A stretch of 64,000 nt of DNA from Spirometra erinaceieuropaei (GCA_902702965.1 CACRXP010000007.1:1824083-1888082); one strand, 5' to 3'. Numbered from the stretch's first letter, positions 24,049 to 36,461 are shown. The notes: generated by a model not told the origin, from the letters alone. Numbers and translations are program-made.

Positions 24049-24433
24049 GTATAGAATTGTGTAATTATTTACCGTACTGACAACACAGGTACTAACTAAA
24101 AGCCCAGACACGCGTATTGCGCTGATCTTGTGCCACTGCCTGGGGTTGGGCTCATCAGTGGGTCCCCCAGCCTTCCCATGTGTTTTCTGATATATGAACT
24201 CCAGTTTCACCTTGCCTTGTTTAATTTCCGAGGAAATGAATGCGCGAACTTGGAGTGAATCCTTCGGAACAGACTTTTTCATGTGCCAGAAAACACACGG
24301 GAAAGCTGGGGCGACCCACTAGTGAGCCGAAGCTCTCGCAGCTGCGTCAGGCAGCGACACAAGATCGGCGAAACACGCGTCTGGACTCTTAGCTTCTACC
24401 TGTCTTGTCAGTACGGTAAATAATTACACAATG
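24049..24433. repeat. Interspersed repeat R1, inverted pair
   Basis: The left arm 24049-24190 (TTTACCGTACTGACAACACA, AAAAGCCCAGACACGCG, GTGGGTCCCCCAG) recurs in inverse at 24286-24433. Other copies of this family are at 33740-33960, 54010-54370, 58110-58235 and 58860-59010. No coding capacity. Confidence 0.7.
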
Positions 24434-25739
24434 TCGGCCTCTTGTCTCCATAAGGCGGCCGGCCTGCTTTTTAGTGATGGACGGGGTGGGGTATGAGTAT
24501 ATACACCTCCGCAGCACTTTAGCACAAGACCGTCTCAGATACGGAAATAGTGGTAACTGAGGTTTTATGGGTTGGACCTTTCAAAGGAAGTCATGTGGCA
24601 AGTCAGAAAATCATGTTTGCACTATATGCTTGGCTTAGTATAATAAGTAATTCATAATTCAATCCTGCGCAGAATAAATAACTAGGAGGAGACCGCGCGA
24701 TCATTTTGGGGAAAGGATCCGATAACTGATCCGGAGATGCTGGGCTCAACGAGCTTTCGGTAAGGTTTCCAACCCCCGCCCCGTAAAACCTCTTTTACAA
24801 CAATTCCCATATTAGAGGCGGTATTTCGCCAAGGTGCTGGGAGGGGAGGGGTGTATAGGGGCCTTTACTTGCACGGGATACGGCTTTCTCGGCTTTCATG
24901 CTGTTGGTCCGACTGTCTTCCATGGTCTTTGTTTGGAATTTTGTGTACAGATGGGTTCTCGATAGCCACTTGGGTGTTTGTTCGAGGTTGTCATCTCTAG
25001 CATTTGGACTCAAGAACCTGACCACAGAACAGCGCTGGCAAGCCAATAACGGTCAACGATCGCCGCATCACAGTGCCGCCATCGGATCTCGCGGCGTTGT
25101 ATAAGACAGTCGGCTAGCCGGAACGCAGTCCTCGGCAAGAGCATGGTTTGTGTCCGGGGTTACTTACCCCGGTGAATAATTGCGTTAAAAGAAAATGACT
25201 GGTGGTATTTATTTGTGCATGCCAGAAAAAGAAACAAAAAACCTCACGGTAGTTGTTGTGTGAGGGTAGTGAAGATGCTTTAAGGTAGTCATCGGAGTAA
25301 ATTACGACAATGCAATGCCTTTTTGACAACGCCTGCAAAGGTACATTTAATTCATTTACTATTATCATTAAATGGCAAAAATTGTGTCCCCGTTTGATTA
25401 GTGACAATATGGAGGAACAAATTTTGTGATATCACAGAGTTAGTAGATGTTCAGCTCCTTTGCCCAACACAACTGCTCCCCAGAATAAGAAACCACGGCC
25501 ATAAACCATACCCTTGTCCAGCTCTTCATACCCTTGCAGCGCTGTCTACTAGAGGTCCGAAGGCCTGCTTATTTCGCATCTAACTTCCGCTGAAGGCCCT
25601 TTCACTATTTGCCACCCGTGGACTCGTCTGATAGTCGACCCAGGGGTGAATGCGTCTTTCGGCGGTTGCATAACGACGAGTGATCAACAGACAGTCAGAC
25701 TAGTGACCTTGCTGTCGATTACGTAACGCGGCTAGCAAT

Positions 25740-25930
25740 GATAGGTACGGAGGTATTACAGGCGAATCCAAAGGAGACTGGAATGATCGCCTCCGGTTTG
25801 TTGGTCATCATTGGCCGTATACACCCCGGCTCCAAGCCATCAAAGCCTCAACTTTGAACCTGGAGTGGCTAGTCATGAGGAACATGCGTCAGACACTCCA
25901 CCGGTTGAGCCAAGAGTCACCTTCATATCC
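25740..25930 (-). mobile_element. Old SINE copy
   Basis: Weak but recognisable match to the SINE body: GGAGACTGGAATG, GGTTTGTTGGTCATCATTGG, and a degenerate head segment (CTTTGAACCTGGAGTGGCTA). Confidence 0.4.
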
Positions 25931-26103
25931 ATACTTTGTCCCATTTTACAATTGACGTAGTTTTTCTCCATCGCAATTATCCCCTAGTTGCTAGCGTCTG
26001 TGCTCCAATTGACGACCATAACTCACTATTTCTTAACTTCTGTTGCGCTGTATACAGTTGTTTGTAGAGGTTGTCTAGTTCCCTCTCCCTCTGCTGCCTT
26101 TAG

Positions 26104-26212
26104 TTCTTTCTCCGACAAGAGGACGCCAAACCCTGGTCCGAAGCAAAACAGGCATGCACGGCTCTCAATTCGTCGGGCCATCTGGTGACTATTTCGTCGA
26201 TGCAGCTACAGG
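26104..26212 (+). CDS. CTLD exon (domain c, helical N-terminal part)
   Basis: The exon is 109 bp, phase 0 to 1, after a strong pyrimidine tract ending CTGCCTTTAG. It encodes DAKPWSEAKQACTAL, then GHLVTISSMQLQ, the classic W-x-x-A-x-x-x-C helix followed by the G-x-L-V-x-I strand of a CTLD. The donor CAGG/GTTAGT gives phase 1, which fits the next exon to give D-H-I-T. It corresponds to the exon at 63571 in the second module. Confidence 0.9.
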
Positions 26213-26289
26213 GTTAGTGCCTCGCACTCCAAAAACATAACCCTCTCTCTCTCGTCTTGTCCTAGTCCACAGCTTGCTGAATATTTCCC

Positions 26290-26720
26290 TTGGTAACCAC
26301 ACTGAGCGTGTTTGATCACTACTGCCTGAGAACCATTCTTTCAGCTATGCGTACACTGACTTAGCCTCGAATGAAACAGACTGTACTCGCTGCGGTGACA
26401 TCACAAGAACATCTTTCGCCCATCGAATGAGGTGGCTTGGGCACGTTCTTCGTCATTCGCCCCACGGGCTCAGTGTTGCTACTCTCGATCCAGAATCCTT
26501 ACCCACCTGGAGGCGCCGTGGTCGGTGACACGAACCAGTTTTTCAAGACGTGGAAGTGGTTCTTGCATCTTCTGTATTCAGTCTCAGTCTTTGGATGAGT
26601 TGGTCAAGTCCTCTAGATTTGCTGCCGTCGATCGTCACGCATAGAGAGAGGTGCAATTCGCGACATCATGGGGACCTTTTGGACTAGGTGTGATTACCAA
26701 GTACAAGTAGCAGCTCGACC
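26290..26720 (+). pseudogene. RTE-type LINE C-terminal fragment
   Basis: It reads LSVFDHYCLRTIL, RCGDITRTSFAHRMRWLGHV, LRHSPHGLSVATLDPE and WRRRG, the C-terminal tail of RTE-like LINE proteins (F-D-H-x-C-L-R-x-I, R-x-L-x-W-x-G-H-V-x-R). It has frameshifts. It lies in the intron between CTLD exons 26212 and 27942. Confidence 0.75.
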
Positions 26721-26734
26721 GTTGTTTCCGATTA

Positions 26735-26845
26735 TGTCCACCGTGTGCACCAAAGCATTGTGAAGGCAGGGAGGATAGCTTGTGCGTGAATTTGTTTGTA
26801 GTGATGATAGACTTGCACAGCGTCTGCCGCACTCTCCTCCCCCAT
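26735..26845 (-). repeat. Interspersed repeat R2, copy 1
   Basis: The reverse complement matches 49560-49690 and 63150-63260 (GAGTGCGG.AGA.GCTGTGCAAG, CACGCACAAG, GCACACGGTGG). Confidence 0.6.
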
Positions 26846-27941
26846 CCGGATTATATTTCTCGACAGAATGACCCCAGTAGTCCACACAAGTCCAGTCACT
26901 GCGCCCCTCACTCCGCCTCTCGTCGGACGGCAGTTCTGTGGACTGATTTCATGAAGGTACCTGGATTAGAATGTGGACGTCTCCATCCATCCCCAACTTA
27001 GGGGCTCTGGATTGTGTCGAACTGTGGCCATTTTGGATGATGGACAACATTGGGATGCTGAAGTATCATTGCTGACTCGTCTAGAGGTGATCGATTTGCC
27101 AGATCGTTCCTCTACCAGTGGCGTATGGCCAACAACTGCTTATTCGTTCGACCTGAGAGCCAACCTGTTTCGTAGATAGCTCGCGCTGGAGACCGTTTCA
27201 AAATGCGCAGCTTGACTAGCAGACTGGCCCGGGGCTCTTGTCAACTGCATTGACATCGGCCTGTCTAAGTAAATTATCAGAAATATTCGGATCCTCTGAC
27301 GTTCTCGCAACTGCTTGTTAAGTTAGATTATGAGACCGCCGAAATTTTGCCGGACTTTGCCCCCCCCCCCACCCCTGCCCTAATGATGTTCTTGCTGCCA
27401 ATGGTGTAGATACGAATCACGCTGGCACACAAACACACACACATGCTTTGTGGTTGTCGACGCAACGCGGTTGTTAACTGCAGATCCCGCCCCCGCAGTC
27501 AGTCATCCAGCCCTCTGACCAAGGCTGTTGTGCATGTTTTTAGCCAGTGCACAAACCACCCCCGCGCCTCGAGGACAGGACCTGATGCGTCAACCGATGT
27601 TGCAGTGAACACGTGTCAGTGGCGTCATGTGCCTGATGTTGGCTTGGACACTGAAATTTTCGTTGTACATTCACCTATCCACTGCCGACCACATCCAGCC
27701 GTTTGGTGTTTTCGCTGTCCTCCCTCCCCCTCATCAAACCACGAAAGCGCTTTAGCTCTGCATCCGTGCAGAAGTCATGCCTATTTTATGGTGTCCGGTT
27801 AGCAGCGGCTTCACTCCTAGCCTCCACCCCCCCTGCTCATTTTATGAGGTTAGCTTGTCCGGCATACCTGTTAGTCATGCAGAAATAATTCACGCCATCC
27901 CAATCCAATTACGCACCCTCCCATTTCTTTTTAACAAACAG

Positions 27942-28084
27942 ATCATATAACTGCTCTGGCTGCTAACCAAGCCATACCCGCCTGGATCGGACTTCAGGGG
28001 GTTGGCCAGGAACACCAATGGGTCAATGGGGCGCCAGTGACGTTCACCAATTGGATGGCATCCGAGCCCAATGGCGGAAACGAG
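27942..28084 (+). CDS. CTLD exon (domain c, WIGL and EPN part)
   Basis: The exon is 143 bp, phase 1 to 0. It encodes AIPAWIGLQGVGQ, then WVNGAPVTFTNW and ASEPNGGNE. This is the only domain in the window with an intact EPN, the motif that coordinates Ca2+ and mannose-type sugars in the CTLD family. Donor GAG/GTAATA was chosen over the nearby ACA/GTAAGC because only the former keeps frame with the exon at 33323. Confidence 0.92.
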
Positions 28085-28339
28085 GTAATACAGTAAGCAT
28101 TCGCTGTAACTTTGAGCTACTCACTTTTTTTCATAGCCTATACACCCTTTCCATCACGCCGCGCCCCGATTGGTCTCATTAAGTCTTGCGCGTTAGTGGG
28201 TCGCCGGCTATCTTTGTGCCTGCCATCAGCCCTGGCAACAGAAAGCATGTTCAGACCAGCCAAGGGCCGTCTCCGTCTGGTTATTTAATGCGTGTTTCGA
28301 CTCCTGGTGTCTACAGTAAATGCTGTTTACAGCGATCCG

Positions 28340-28830
28340 CATTTGACGGTGATCTCTCTCTCTCTCGGTTTTTAATCCATCCGATTTCTAGCCGACAGGC
28401 AGCCCCCACAAAAGCGATCTCTCCGCAACCCCCTACAACCAAACATTTAATCTATTCTCAAGGGCGTCGTCCTCTGGATGAACTGGAGGCCGCAAAAAGC
28501 CGTCCTGACCCCTACGTTCAGCGAAGAGGAGCATGACCTGAGGAGCCTTTAAGGACACACACAGAAAGGACGACGTTCTGCGTCCTGGGTGAAGGTCATT
28601 TGTCGACAGTCTACCCTCGTAGGTCAGCGCTGAAAATGCAGTAGAGGCAGTATCCGTTGTGGACACTGAGAAACCGTAGCTCTTCAGCTCCTATGGGCTC
28701 TGTTTCTTTCGCATAAGACAGTACTTCCAAGACTTAGGCCTGCATCTCGGCTGCCAGCCTGCCTGCCTCACGCGTCTTTTGCGCCACCAATGATCTTGCA
28801 GTCCTGTGAAGGCCACGTAGACAAACATCA
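28340..28830. other. No recognisable gene
   Basis: Intronic sequence between the EPN exon and a Penelope-like element. A (CT)n stretch near 28353-28368 is the only simple feature. Confidence 0.4.
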
Positions 28831-28834
28831 CTCA

Positions 28835-29570
28835 GTAAAGAGACACGAGCGCTGGAACAAGTGCTTTATTAACCTGATCTTTCGGATTCTTACTCTAGCG
28901 CAGTTGTGGACGAAGCAACTATGTCGGCGAAACTAGAAAACTACCCCGGACGCGGTTGGCCGAGCACGCGGCAGCAGTCAGGAGGAACGACGCCAACTCC
29001 CAAGTCGTAACTCCTTCGACGGGACCCAACCACACATTCAAGTTTGACGAAACATAAATTCTTGCCAAAGGCGACAACCGCGTGGGCCGTGAACTGCTCG
29101 AGTCATGGTTTTCCGGTCCTCATTCAATCAGCAAGCACAACGACCTCGTCGCTCCATATTCGGCGCAAAGTAGTTAGCCGCGAGGAGGACGTGCGGATAA
29201 CCACTGTCGGCGGTATCAATGTCGGCGAACCAAATCACCCAAATGTCCACACGGCTGACGAAATCCGGTAGTCGGCCGCCTGCTGGGGTGCGATGAGCGT
29301 GGGAGCGGACAATCTCGACAGGCATACAGGCGCATAGCAATTTCATGGCAACGGCGTACTTCAACACCTGGTCAGTCAAGCTGTGATGCACTTGGGAGCA
29401 GACAACTGTGATAGGCATGTAGCGGCATATAAATATTGCAACACTTGGACAATCCACTACCCTTATCTGACTCTGTCTCTGATGATGGATTCGAGTGAGA
29501 ATCCGAAACGTCAGGCTAATAAAGCACTTGTTCCAGCGATCGTGTCTCCATCTCCGCGACTGCTTCCTGG
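28835..29570 (+). mobile_element. Penelope-like element fragment
   Basis: It starts with a short inverted copy of its own 3' end (28840-28895), then a decayed GIY-YIG C-terminal region (KFDET, LAKGDNRVGRELLESWF, SISKHNDL), and ends with the 3' end and hammerhead-like core at 29479-29512. Confidence 0.75.
29479..29512 (+). ncRNA. Hammerhead-like core in PLE 3' end
   Basis: CTGATGA, T, stem GGATTC/GAATCC with loop GAGTGA, GAAACGTC. The loop differs from the copy at 781, but the stem is intact. Confidence 0.5.
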
Positions 29571-29630
29571 AACTTGCCTCTTCGCTTCTGTTAGCAAAAA
29601 TCACTCAGTAGCTAGAGCAACCTATTGAGG

Positions 29631-30578
29631 GATGATTATATATCTACTTTCAGCATGCATTTCCTCCATGCCCAATCGGTTATGCAATGTCTGCCTAGAC
29701 TGCTAATGCCTATGCCAAACGCTGTTCAGATCGATAAGCTTCTAAAGAGTGAAAGAAAAGAAAAACACAAGGTACTAAATTGTTCAGATCAGGCGCACAA
29801 AGCAAAAAACTGACGAACATTTCCGTACATTAAGAATGCGTCCGAACTAGTTGCAAGACACCGGAGGAAGCACCAAATACATGTGGCGCACAAGCCGACG
29901 ACTACACTTCGTCACCAGCTTGTACACCCTAAGGATAGGGTTGACTATTTGTATAAGACTGAAGTCGTCTATAAGATACCGTGCAACACCTGTAATGCGG
30001 TTTACTGCGACAAAACTGGTAAATCAGCCTCTACACGAATAAACGAACATCAGTTTGCCGTAAAAAGGCGAGACCACTTATCCCAAGTTGCCATGCCTAC
30101 GCTGGAAACTGGACACAAATTCGCCTGGGACAGGACTCGCATTGTAGGTGTCTGCTCATCTAAGAAGGTCCGTGAATTTTTAGAGGCCATCCATTCTGAT
30201 AACAAATGCATCAACCTACACGTAAAATTGTATGCGGCGTACAACAGCCTCAAGGACAAGTGGAAAAGGCATTGGCCAATCAGGAAATTACGCCAGCAGA
30301 AGTGACAGGGCAAAATCGATTTTTAGGCATGTTTAAATTTTAACTGTTTTGCACACTTACTTCACGTCTGAGGACGACTTGGGGAACCAAAGTCGAGAAT
30401 TTACAATTACACTTGTTTATCTTTCCCAAAGAACTTACTTCTTTCGAATTATGATTCTTGGGATGCCTGTTTTCAAATTCATACGGAGGGATGATTATAT
30501 GTCTACTTCCAGCATGCATTTCCCTCCATGCCCGGGTGATTATGCAGTGTCTGCCAAACGCTGTTCATATCGGCCCGC
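29631..30578 (+). mobile_element. Penelope-like element with direct terminal repeats
   Basis: A block of about 95 bp (GAGGGATGATTATAT, AGCATGCATTTCC, TGTCTGCC, AACGCTGTTCA) occurs at 29631-29735 and again at 30486-30578, enclosing a GIY-YIG fragment. Direct pseudo-LTRs are a known PLE arrangement. The 3' UTR contains CTGAGGA, a hairpin (CGACTT/AAGTCG) and AGAA at about 30367, possibly a decayed hammerhead. Confidence 0.7.
29883..30305 (+). pseudogene. PLE GIY-YIG endonuclease domain
   Basis: The 140-codon open frame reads VVYKIPCNTCNAVYCDKTGK, STRINEHQFAVKRRDHLSQV, LETGHKFAWDRTRIVGVCSS and KVREFLEAIHSDNKCIN. It has the GIY-like V-Y-K-I-P, the Y-C-D-K-T-G-K (YIG position), and the R and E-H residues of PLE GIY-YIG nucleases. 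No RT remains upstream. It matches the domain at 17100-17450. Confidence 0.8.
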
Positions 30579-30779
30579 TTTTGAAGAGTGATCTCCCTTC
30601 TCCGCCGCTATTCATTTTTGCCTCTAAACACTTAATCTCTGCTTCCTACGGGCGCCGTAAGCAATGATCACTCAGAGAAGGATGGGCGTTCACCTATCCG
30701 GTTACAGGACGCACTCACCCCCATACTCACTGTGACTCAGGCTATAGCCCTAGCGTAGGCAGTCGCATAGCGACTAGTA

Positions 30780-30870
30780 GCGTATGCTGAAAAGGAGTAC
30801 CGACAAAAACAAGGGAGACTGAGATGGCTATTTCGGTCTTAGTAGCCGTCGTCAGCCAATCAACCTGACC
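30780..30870 (-). mobile_element. SINE fragment
   Basis: A short match to the SINE body (GTACCGACAAAAACAAGGGA, AGCCGTCGTCAGCCAATCA). Confidence 0.55.
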
Positions 30871-31568
30871 TGCAATCTGAAACCGGGAAACCTTAATAGC
30901 TGAGCTTTAGGTAGTCCGGCATTCTATCAGTGACCTGGGGGGTGGGGACGGAAAAGTGTTGGTTTTTAGCGCGCTTACTCCGCTGTCGGGCTTAGGTGGT
31001 GCGTAACTTGAAAAACGCGCACACGCAAACGTATGCCGGCAGATTTATTCCTTCTTCCGAAACACTGCATTGGTTTCAAGTTCTAGTTGCTTCGTTTACA
31101 TTGAACTTCTGCACTCCTCACTATATGGTCTCTTGAAAGTGTGTTTATATTTTAGTGGTTGTCATCGCCAAGGTCATACTGAAGTGCCTTCTTCCATGCC
31201 AACTTCCAAAGCTTATGAAGAATTTGCTTCTTTTGTCTTTCTTTGAAAACGATTCCATTAAATACCATGTTAATAATGTTTTAATAATTGTGTTTCGAAG
31301 TCTCGGGCATGAAAGCCGAATTTTTCGTTTAGTTACGTGGTCAGATCGTAGATGGACATCCATTTTTGCACTTTTCAAAGGCCATTTATTTATCTTATGC
31401 TGAACTCGCGCGCTTCATTCAAAAAATGCCGTAGATTTTGCTATCGCTGGTGCAGTTCTGAATGCCCTACTCAAAATGAAACTTGACTCCACCACTACGA
31501 TTCGTAGGCGCTTTCTGTGAAACCCCTACCAATTTAAAAAGGCATCCCGTGCGTTCGGTGTAATTATA

Positions 31569-31819
<251 letters not shown>

Positions 31820-32113
31820 GGAACCTTTGCAATTGAAGCTCTCTTCTCGAACATTTATTGGAAGCTTTTATGGACGAATGCAGCGCAAATAATGTTGATC
31901 TAGGCCGCTTAGAGACAGGATTGCTGGCCTTCTTTAGGTAGCAGTTTGTCTATTAGCCGATATCGACCTCTAGTTAAAATTATTGCGTCAACCAGCGGTC
32001 GGCACACCCCATCCACTGCTATATTGCACTTTCCGTCCTCCAACCGACTGCGACTGTTCACGATCTAGCTGGCCTGATTGGTATCGCGGACAGCGGCACT
32101 CCGCGCGTATTTA

Positions 32114-33037
32114 CAGTGAGTGACCGATCTCATGAAATGTTAGGCGAAATTCCGAAATGCGTTTCCGATTAGGAAGGATTACTTAGGTGGGGTTCTAATA
32201 CATATCATTTTGCGGCATAATCCTATACTATTTCAGACTCGGCAGGATGTCCGCTTTTGAATGCGCTGCATTTCAATCTCCTATAGAAACCGTACTCGGT
32301 AAAAAATCACTACTTAATTAGCATGCATTTTTTTTCACGTTGATTTGCAATGGTCTTATAAATTCAAATATATTTTATGAAAAAACATGAACAAACGTAT
32401 TCTTTCTTTCAGGCGTTTGATACAGAATTACGTCATTTTCATATTTTATACTCGAAGTTTTCCGATTCCCGAATAATTTTGAGCCTGATCAGTTGCCGTA
32501 TTAGCGTTCAGCGATTTCAGTCTACATGGTGTATGCTTTCCGCGAGAGGAAAATCATATATTTCTCCATTAATTTAAGAAGATACCATATAGAGTTCATA
32601 AATTTTTGCAATGGATGCGGAATATGTTGTGCATTTTATGAGGAGCATTGGTAAACAGACACGTAACATGGTGGATGAATGAACGTCTTACGGTCTTAAA
32701 ATCCCGTATGGTATAAAATTTAAAAGAAAATGTGATTTTCTAGCAAACGGGTAGAAGACAACATATTTTGTGCCGTGTTTTATAAAATATATTCGAATTT
32801 ATAAGACCATCGTAAATCAGTGTGAAAAAATGCATGCTCATTAAGTAGTGATTTTTTACCGAGTACAGTTTCTACAACAGATTAAAAAGCAGTGCATTCA
32901 AAGCGGATATCCTTCCGGAGTCTGAAATAGTATAGAATTATGCTACAAGATAATATGTGTTAGAACCCCACCTAAGTAATCCTAATCGGAAACGCATTTC
33001 GAAATTTCATGAGATCGGTCACTCACTTCATCTACTG
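32114..33037. mobile_element. Foldback DNA element, second copy
   Basis: Inverted arms 32114-32450 and 32720-33037 (TGAGTGACCGATCTCATGAA against its inverse; CCTAATCGGAAACGCATTTC against its inverse). The right end reads TCATCTACTG like the element at 19376. The left end lacks about 8 bp of this. No coding capacity. Confidence 0.75.
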
Positions 33038-33322
33038 TGGGAATTTAGTGCCTACCCTAGAACCCTTTCTTGGAAATTTAAGACCGAATACCATACGTTA
33101 AAGATCAACCCCATACGCTCTGGTAGACTGCGTTGAACCAGAAGTTGAGCAGACTTCCTCTCTATCCCCTCGTGCAGCAGACACGACACCTCCGATTTCT
33201 AACACGGCAGGAGAACTTCATGGCATAAACTGCCCTGTTGACTGGCAAAGGCCACCTGGATCGACATTACTGACCTCGGGATTTTAGCTACAACCTACAA
33301 ATGCCTTTTCTTTCTGCTGCAG

Positions 33323-33422
33323 GCTCAATGTGTGTCAATGCAAATCCGTGCCTCAGTCCTCGGCCAGTGGTCGGATGAGGCCTGCACGAAGAAGCGCGGC
33401 TACATTTGCGAGACCAATCCAG
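33323..33422 (+). CDS. CTLD exon (domain c, C-terminal part)
   Basis: The exon is 100 bp, phase 0 to 1, acceptor TTTCTGCTGCAG, donor CCAG/GTAAGC. It encodes AQCVSMQIRAS, then GQWSDEACTKKRGYICE. The C..W-S-D..C....Y-I-C pattern completes domain c. WSD is a conservative form of the WND calcium-binding motif, so with the EPN in the preceding exon this domain has a plausible functional sugar site. Confidence 0.92.
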
Positions 33423-33739
33423 GTAAGCGCTTCCTCCAGTATCCTTCATCCCCACAGGCTCCAGTGAGCGGTCCGACTTTAGGATGTGGGCTAGGTGGAT
33501 GTTTTGTTATCTAACTCAACTGAGCTGCACATTCACCAGCTCGTCTCTTGGGGGCCGCTGTTTGTCGCCCAACGTTTGACCGTGAGTAGCTACCGCCTTC
33601 CAGCACCGCTTGAAGTTGGGCGGTCCTACGCTCTAGTTCTCACCTTTTTTCGACATTACTATGATATAACCACCTCCCTTGAACTGCATGCTTGCACGCT
33701 TACTTCTTACTTGCGTGGGGAAGACGGTATTTTAACGTT

Positions 33740-33960
33740 AGAAGATACTATACTAGCAGCACAGGTACTAGCTAAAAGCCCAGACACACATGTTTCGCCG
33801 ATATTCTGCCGCTGCATGGCACTGATGCGAGGGGTTTGACCCATCAATGGATCCCCCAACATCACCTGTTTGCTTTCTGGTAAATACTGCAGTTTAGAAT
33901 TTTGTTGCCATCTAATTTCCGCAGAAATTAAGAAAGTTGACTGTATGTTAACCATATTCA
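33740..33960 (+). repeat. Interspersed repeat R1 copy
   Basis: It contains GCACAGGTACTAGCTAAAAG, CCCAGACACA and ATCAATGGATCCCCCA, as in the copies at 24049 and 58110. Confidence 0.6.
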
Positions 33961-34818
33961 TTTCTTTGAACGACAGTGATGCGGCGGACGTTTGGTTATC
34001 TATCCCAAAAAGATGGATTTGCAAGTATTATGCCCAGCTGACCTATTTGCTTGGCGGCAGCGTACGCAACAAGGCCACTGCCAAAGAAAGCGGGGGTTGC
34101 TTTCAATAGTAACATTATGGCAGTATAACTTAATCGATATTCTGCAAAAGTTACTTCAAATGACTAGCAGACAAGGTTTAAAACCCAGATAATCTAGGGC
34201 TTTCGTAGGAAATGCGTAGACCACAAGTGTGCGCATTGCTGCTGGTTCCGTCCTCACATGCATCATGAACGACAATTAACGGCGAACTTGGGGGTGGTGT
34301 TGGATATTGCCGCGAGTGAGACTAGGTGTGGGCGTAGTAGCCAACGCTTCACGAGGCTCCCCCCCCCACCGTCTACGCGGGCTACAACGCGGCTGCGTGT
34401 CGCCTTGCACATGCCAGCTATCCACATCAGCATTTTGCCGATTGACGAGTTGCGCCTACCGCGCCCACCACAGATGACAGATGAACAGAGAGCAAGGCCA
34501 CAGTGGTGTGACCACACCACCCCCTCCCCCCCCCACCATGTTCATCGTCATGACAGTCCGCTTGCGGTCCCTTTGGTTTCTGCAGTGTCTGGTACTTTCT
34601 GCAAGCCAGTAAATTCCCAGCTGTGATTGCATAGTCAACAATCACTTGCCCTTCCATGACGTACAAGTTACAAAACTGACAGATAGGAAGACAAGGACAA
34701 CAGTCTACCGTAAGTCAACTAACACTGTGCGCATCGCCAATAGAAGCGAAGAGACGAGTCCCAGGAAGTTCTCTTGAAGAAGGAGACACGATCGCCGGGA
34801 CAAGAGCTTTTTTAGCCT

Positions 34819-34852
34819 GACGTTTCGGATTCCTACTCGAATCCATCATCAG
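34819..34852 (-). ncRNA. Hammerhead-like core in PLE end
   Basis: The same 34-nt core as at 781-814, on the minus strand. Confidence 0.5.
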
Positions 34853-35307
34853 AGACAAAAAGCAGAAACGGGTGGTTGCTGCACAAGGGGCTGCGGTATT
34901 TATAGGATGCAGTAGCCATGCTACCGCATACCTATGAANNNNNNNNNNNNNNNNNNNNNNNNNNNNNNNNNNNNNNNNNNNNNNNNNNNNNNNNNNNNNN
35001 NNNNNNNTGATCATTCACGTCTCCCGCCTTCATCCGGGATCGTCGAACTTGGTGTGATCACTGCTTGATGGCCGACATTCGAGTCGATAATTGCTGCAAT
35101 TTCATCACGTGCGTTGGATGTTGGCGTGATGATCGCTCGACCATCTGACGCACCGACCCCGGTGTTGGTAAAAGTGTTCACCTCTGCGCTCCCCCCCGGA
35201 TGAAGGGGGGAGCCGTGAATGTTCATAGGTATGCGGTAGCATGGCTACTGCATCCTATAAATACTGCAGCCCCTTGTGCAGCAACCACCCGTTTCTGCTT
35301 TTTGTCT

Positions 35308-35341
35308 CTGATGATGGATTCGAGTAGGAATCCGAAACGTC
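35308..35341 (+). ncRNA. Hammerhead-like core in PLE 3' end
   Basis: Identical to the core at 781-814. Confidence 0.5.
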
Positions 35342-35518
35342 AGGCTAATAAAGCTCTTGTCCCGGCGATCGTGTCGCCTTCTTCAAGACTGTGCGCATCC
35401 TCCACTTCTGAAGCAACCACCCTATTGGTCACAAACACAGTTGTCGGAACCCTCTTCCAGCGTGTTCAAGCACACTGTAGCGACGTCAGTAGGAGAAAGG
35501 AGGAGATGAAGTAATTAC

Positions 35519-36049
35519 GTGCCTTCAATGTGCAAGTGTCTCAGGAAGCCTCATTTCAAGCGGTCGAATGGAGAGAAGCCGAAGTTCTGGCTCGTTATAC
35601 CCTACGTGAAGAACGTTTCAGAGGCGACGGCGAGAATTCTTAAATTTTTAGGAATTGGCGTGGCTCATAGTTCGGCATTAACAATCAGACAGCGAATCAC
35701 GGGACCCAAAGACTCGCCACAAGTAACAGAACGATTAGCAGTGATCTACAGCATACCACGCCGGAATTGCGATGCGAGGTATGTTAGTGAAACGGGCAGA
35801 CGCCCTGACACAAGATTGCACGAACACCAACTTTCGTTCGACCGCAATGCCAGACTGTCCTTGGGCTATGGTCACATACAGCAACTAAACCACATTGTCG
35901 CCTTTGAAAATGCAAGGGTGATCCGCCGAACCAATGAAAAAAATGGTCAGATCGGTACTGGAAAGTTGGTCCTTGACCGGTACAATCAACCGCTCTGTGT
36001 CTGCATCACGCCTACCAGGGGTTACACAGTAGGCTCAGATCGGTTCTAA
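35519..36049 (+). pseudogene. PLE GIY-YIG endonuclease region
   Basis: The 176-codon open frame has IPYVKNVSEATARILKFLGI (the PLE linker before the nuclease), VIYSIPRRNC (GIY position), ARYVSETGRR (YIG position, with V-S for I-G), and TRLHEHQLSF (R and E-H). It keeps the nuclease core but has no RT. Confidence 0.75.
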
Positions 36050-36427
36050 CAAGACCAATAGGACGGGCAAGCACGCGAAACCGAGTGTCGACGCTCATGG
36101 AAAGGAGGGCACGTGACGGCCGGGGGTCACGTGCATGTGCCTAACCGGTGCACATGCGAGGCTGAACGCAACTCACACGAACAGCGACGACTGATCAGTC
36201 CGCCGATTGCCGTGGAGGAGGCCAACGAGCACGCTCACCTGGCTACAGCTTCGCCGACCCTAATGGGTGGGGACAAAGATCACGGGGGTCCGCCATCGGT
36301 CAACCTCGACCAAAGCCAGTCAGCGGCAAACAGGCAGGGCAAAGTTTGTGCATCGGGCACGTCCGTAGTACGAAGCAAGCGGCAAGGCTGAACAGCCCAA
36401 ACCAGCGAGAGCAATAAGCACACTACT

Positions 36428-36461
36428 CTGATGATGGAAAGGAGGAAGTTTCCGAAACGTC
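36428..36461 (+). ncRNA. Hammerhead-like core, covariant hairpin
   Basis: CTGATGA, T, stem GGAAA/TTTCC with an 8-nt loop, then GAAACGTC; 34 nt, the same length as the other copies. The stem sequence differs on both sides but still pairs, which supports selection on structure. Confidence 0.6.

Larger units (their letters stand above)
34735..35390 (+). mobile_element. Penelope-like element remnant with inverted 3' ends and gap
   Basis: Left arm 34768-34938 (minus-strand PLE 3' end) and right arm 35200-35383 (+ strand 3' end) are inverse copies; between them are N at 34939-35007 and a further inverted piece of the PLE 3' region (35008-35190). There is no coding domain. Confidence 0.75.
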
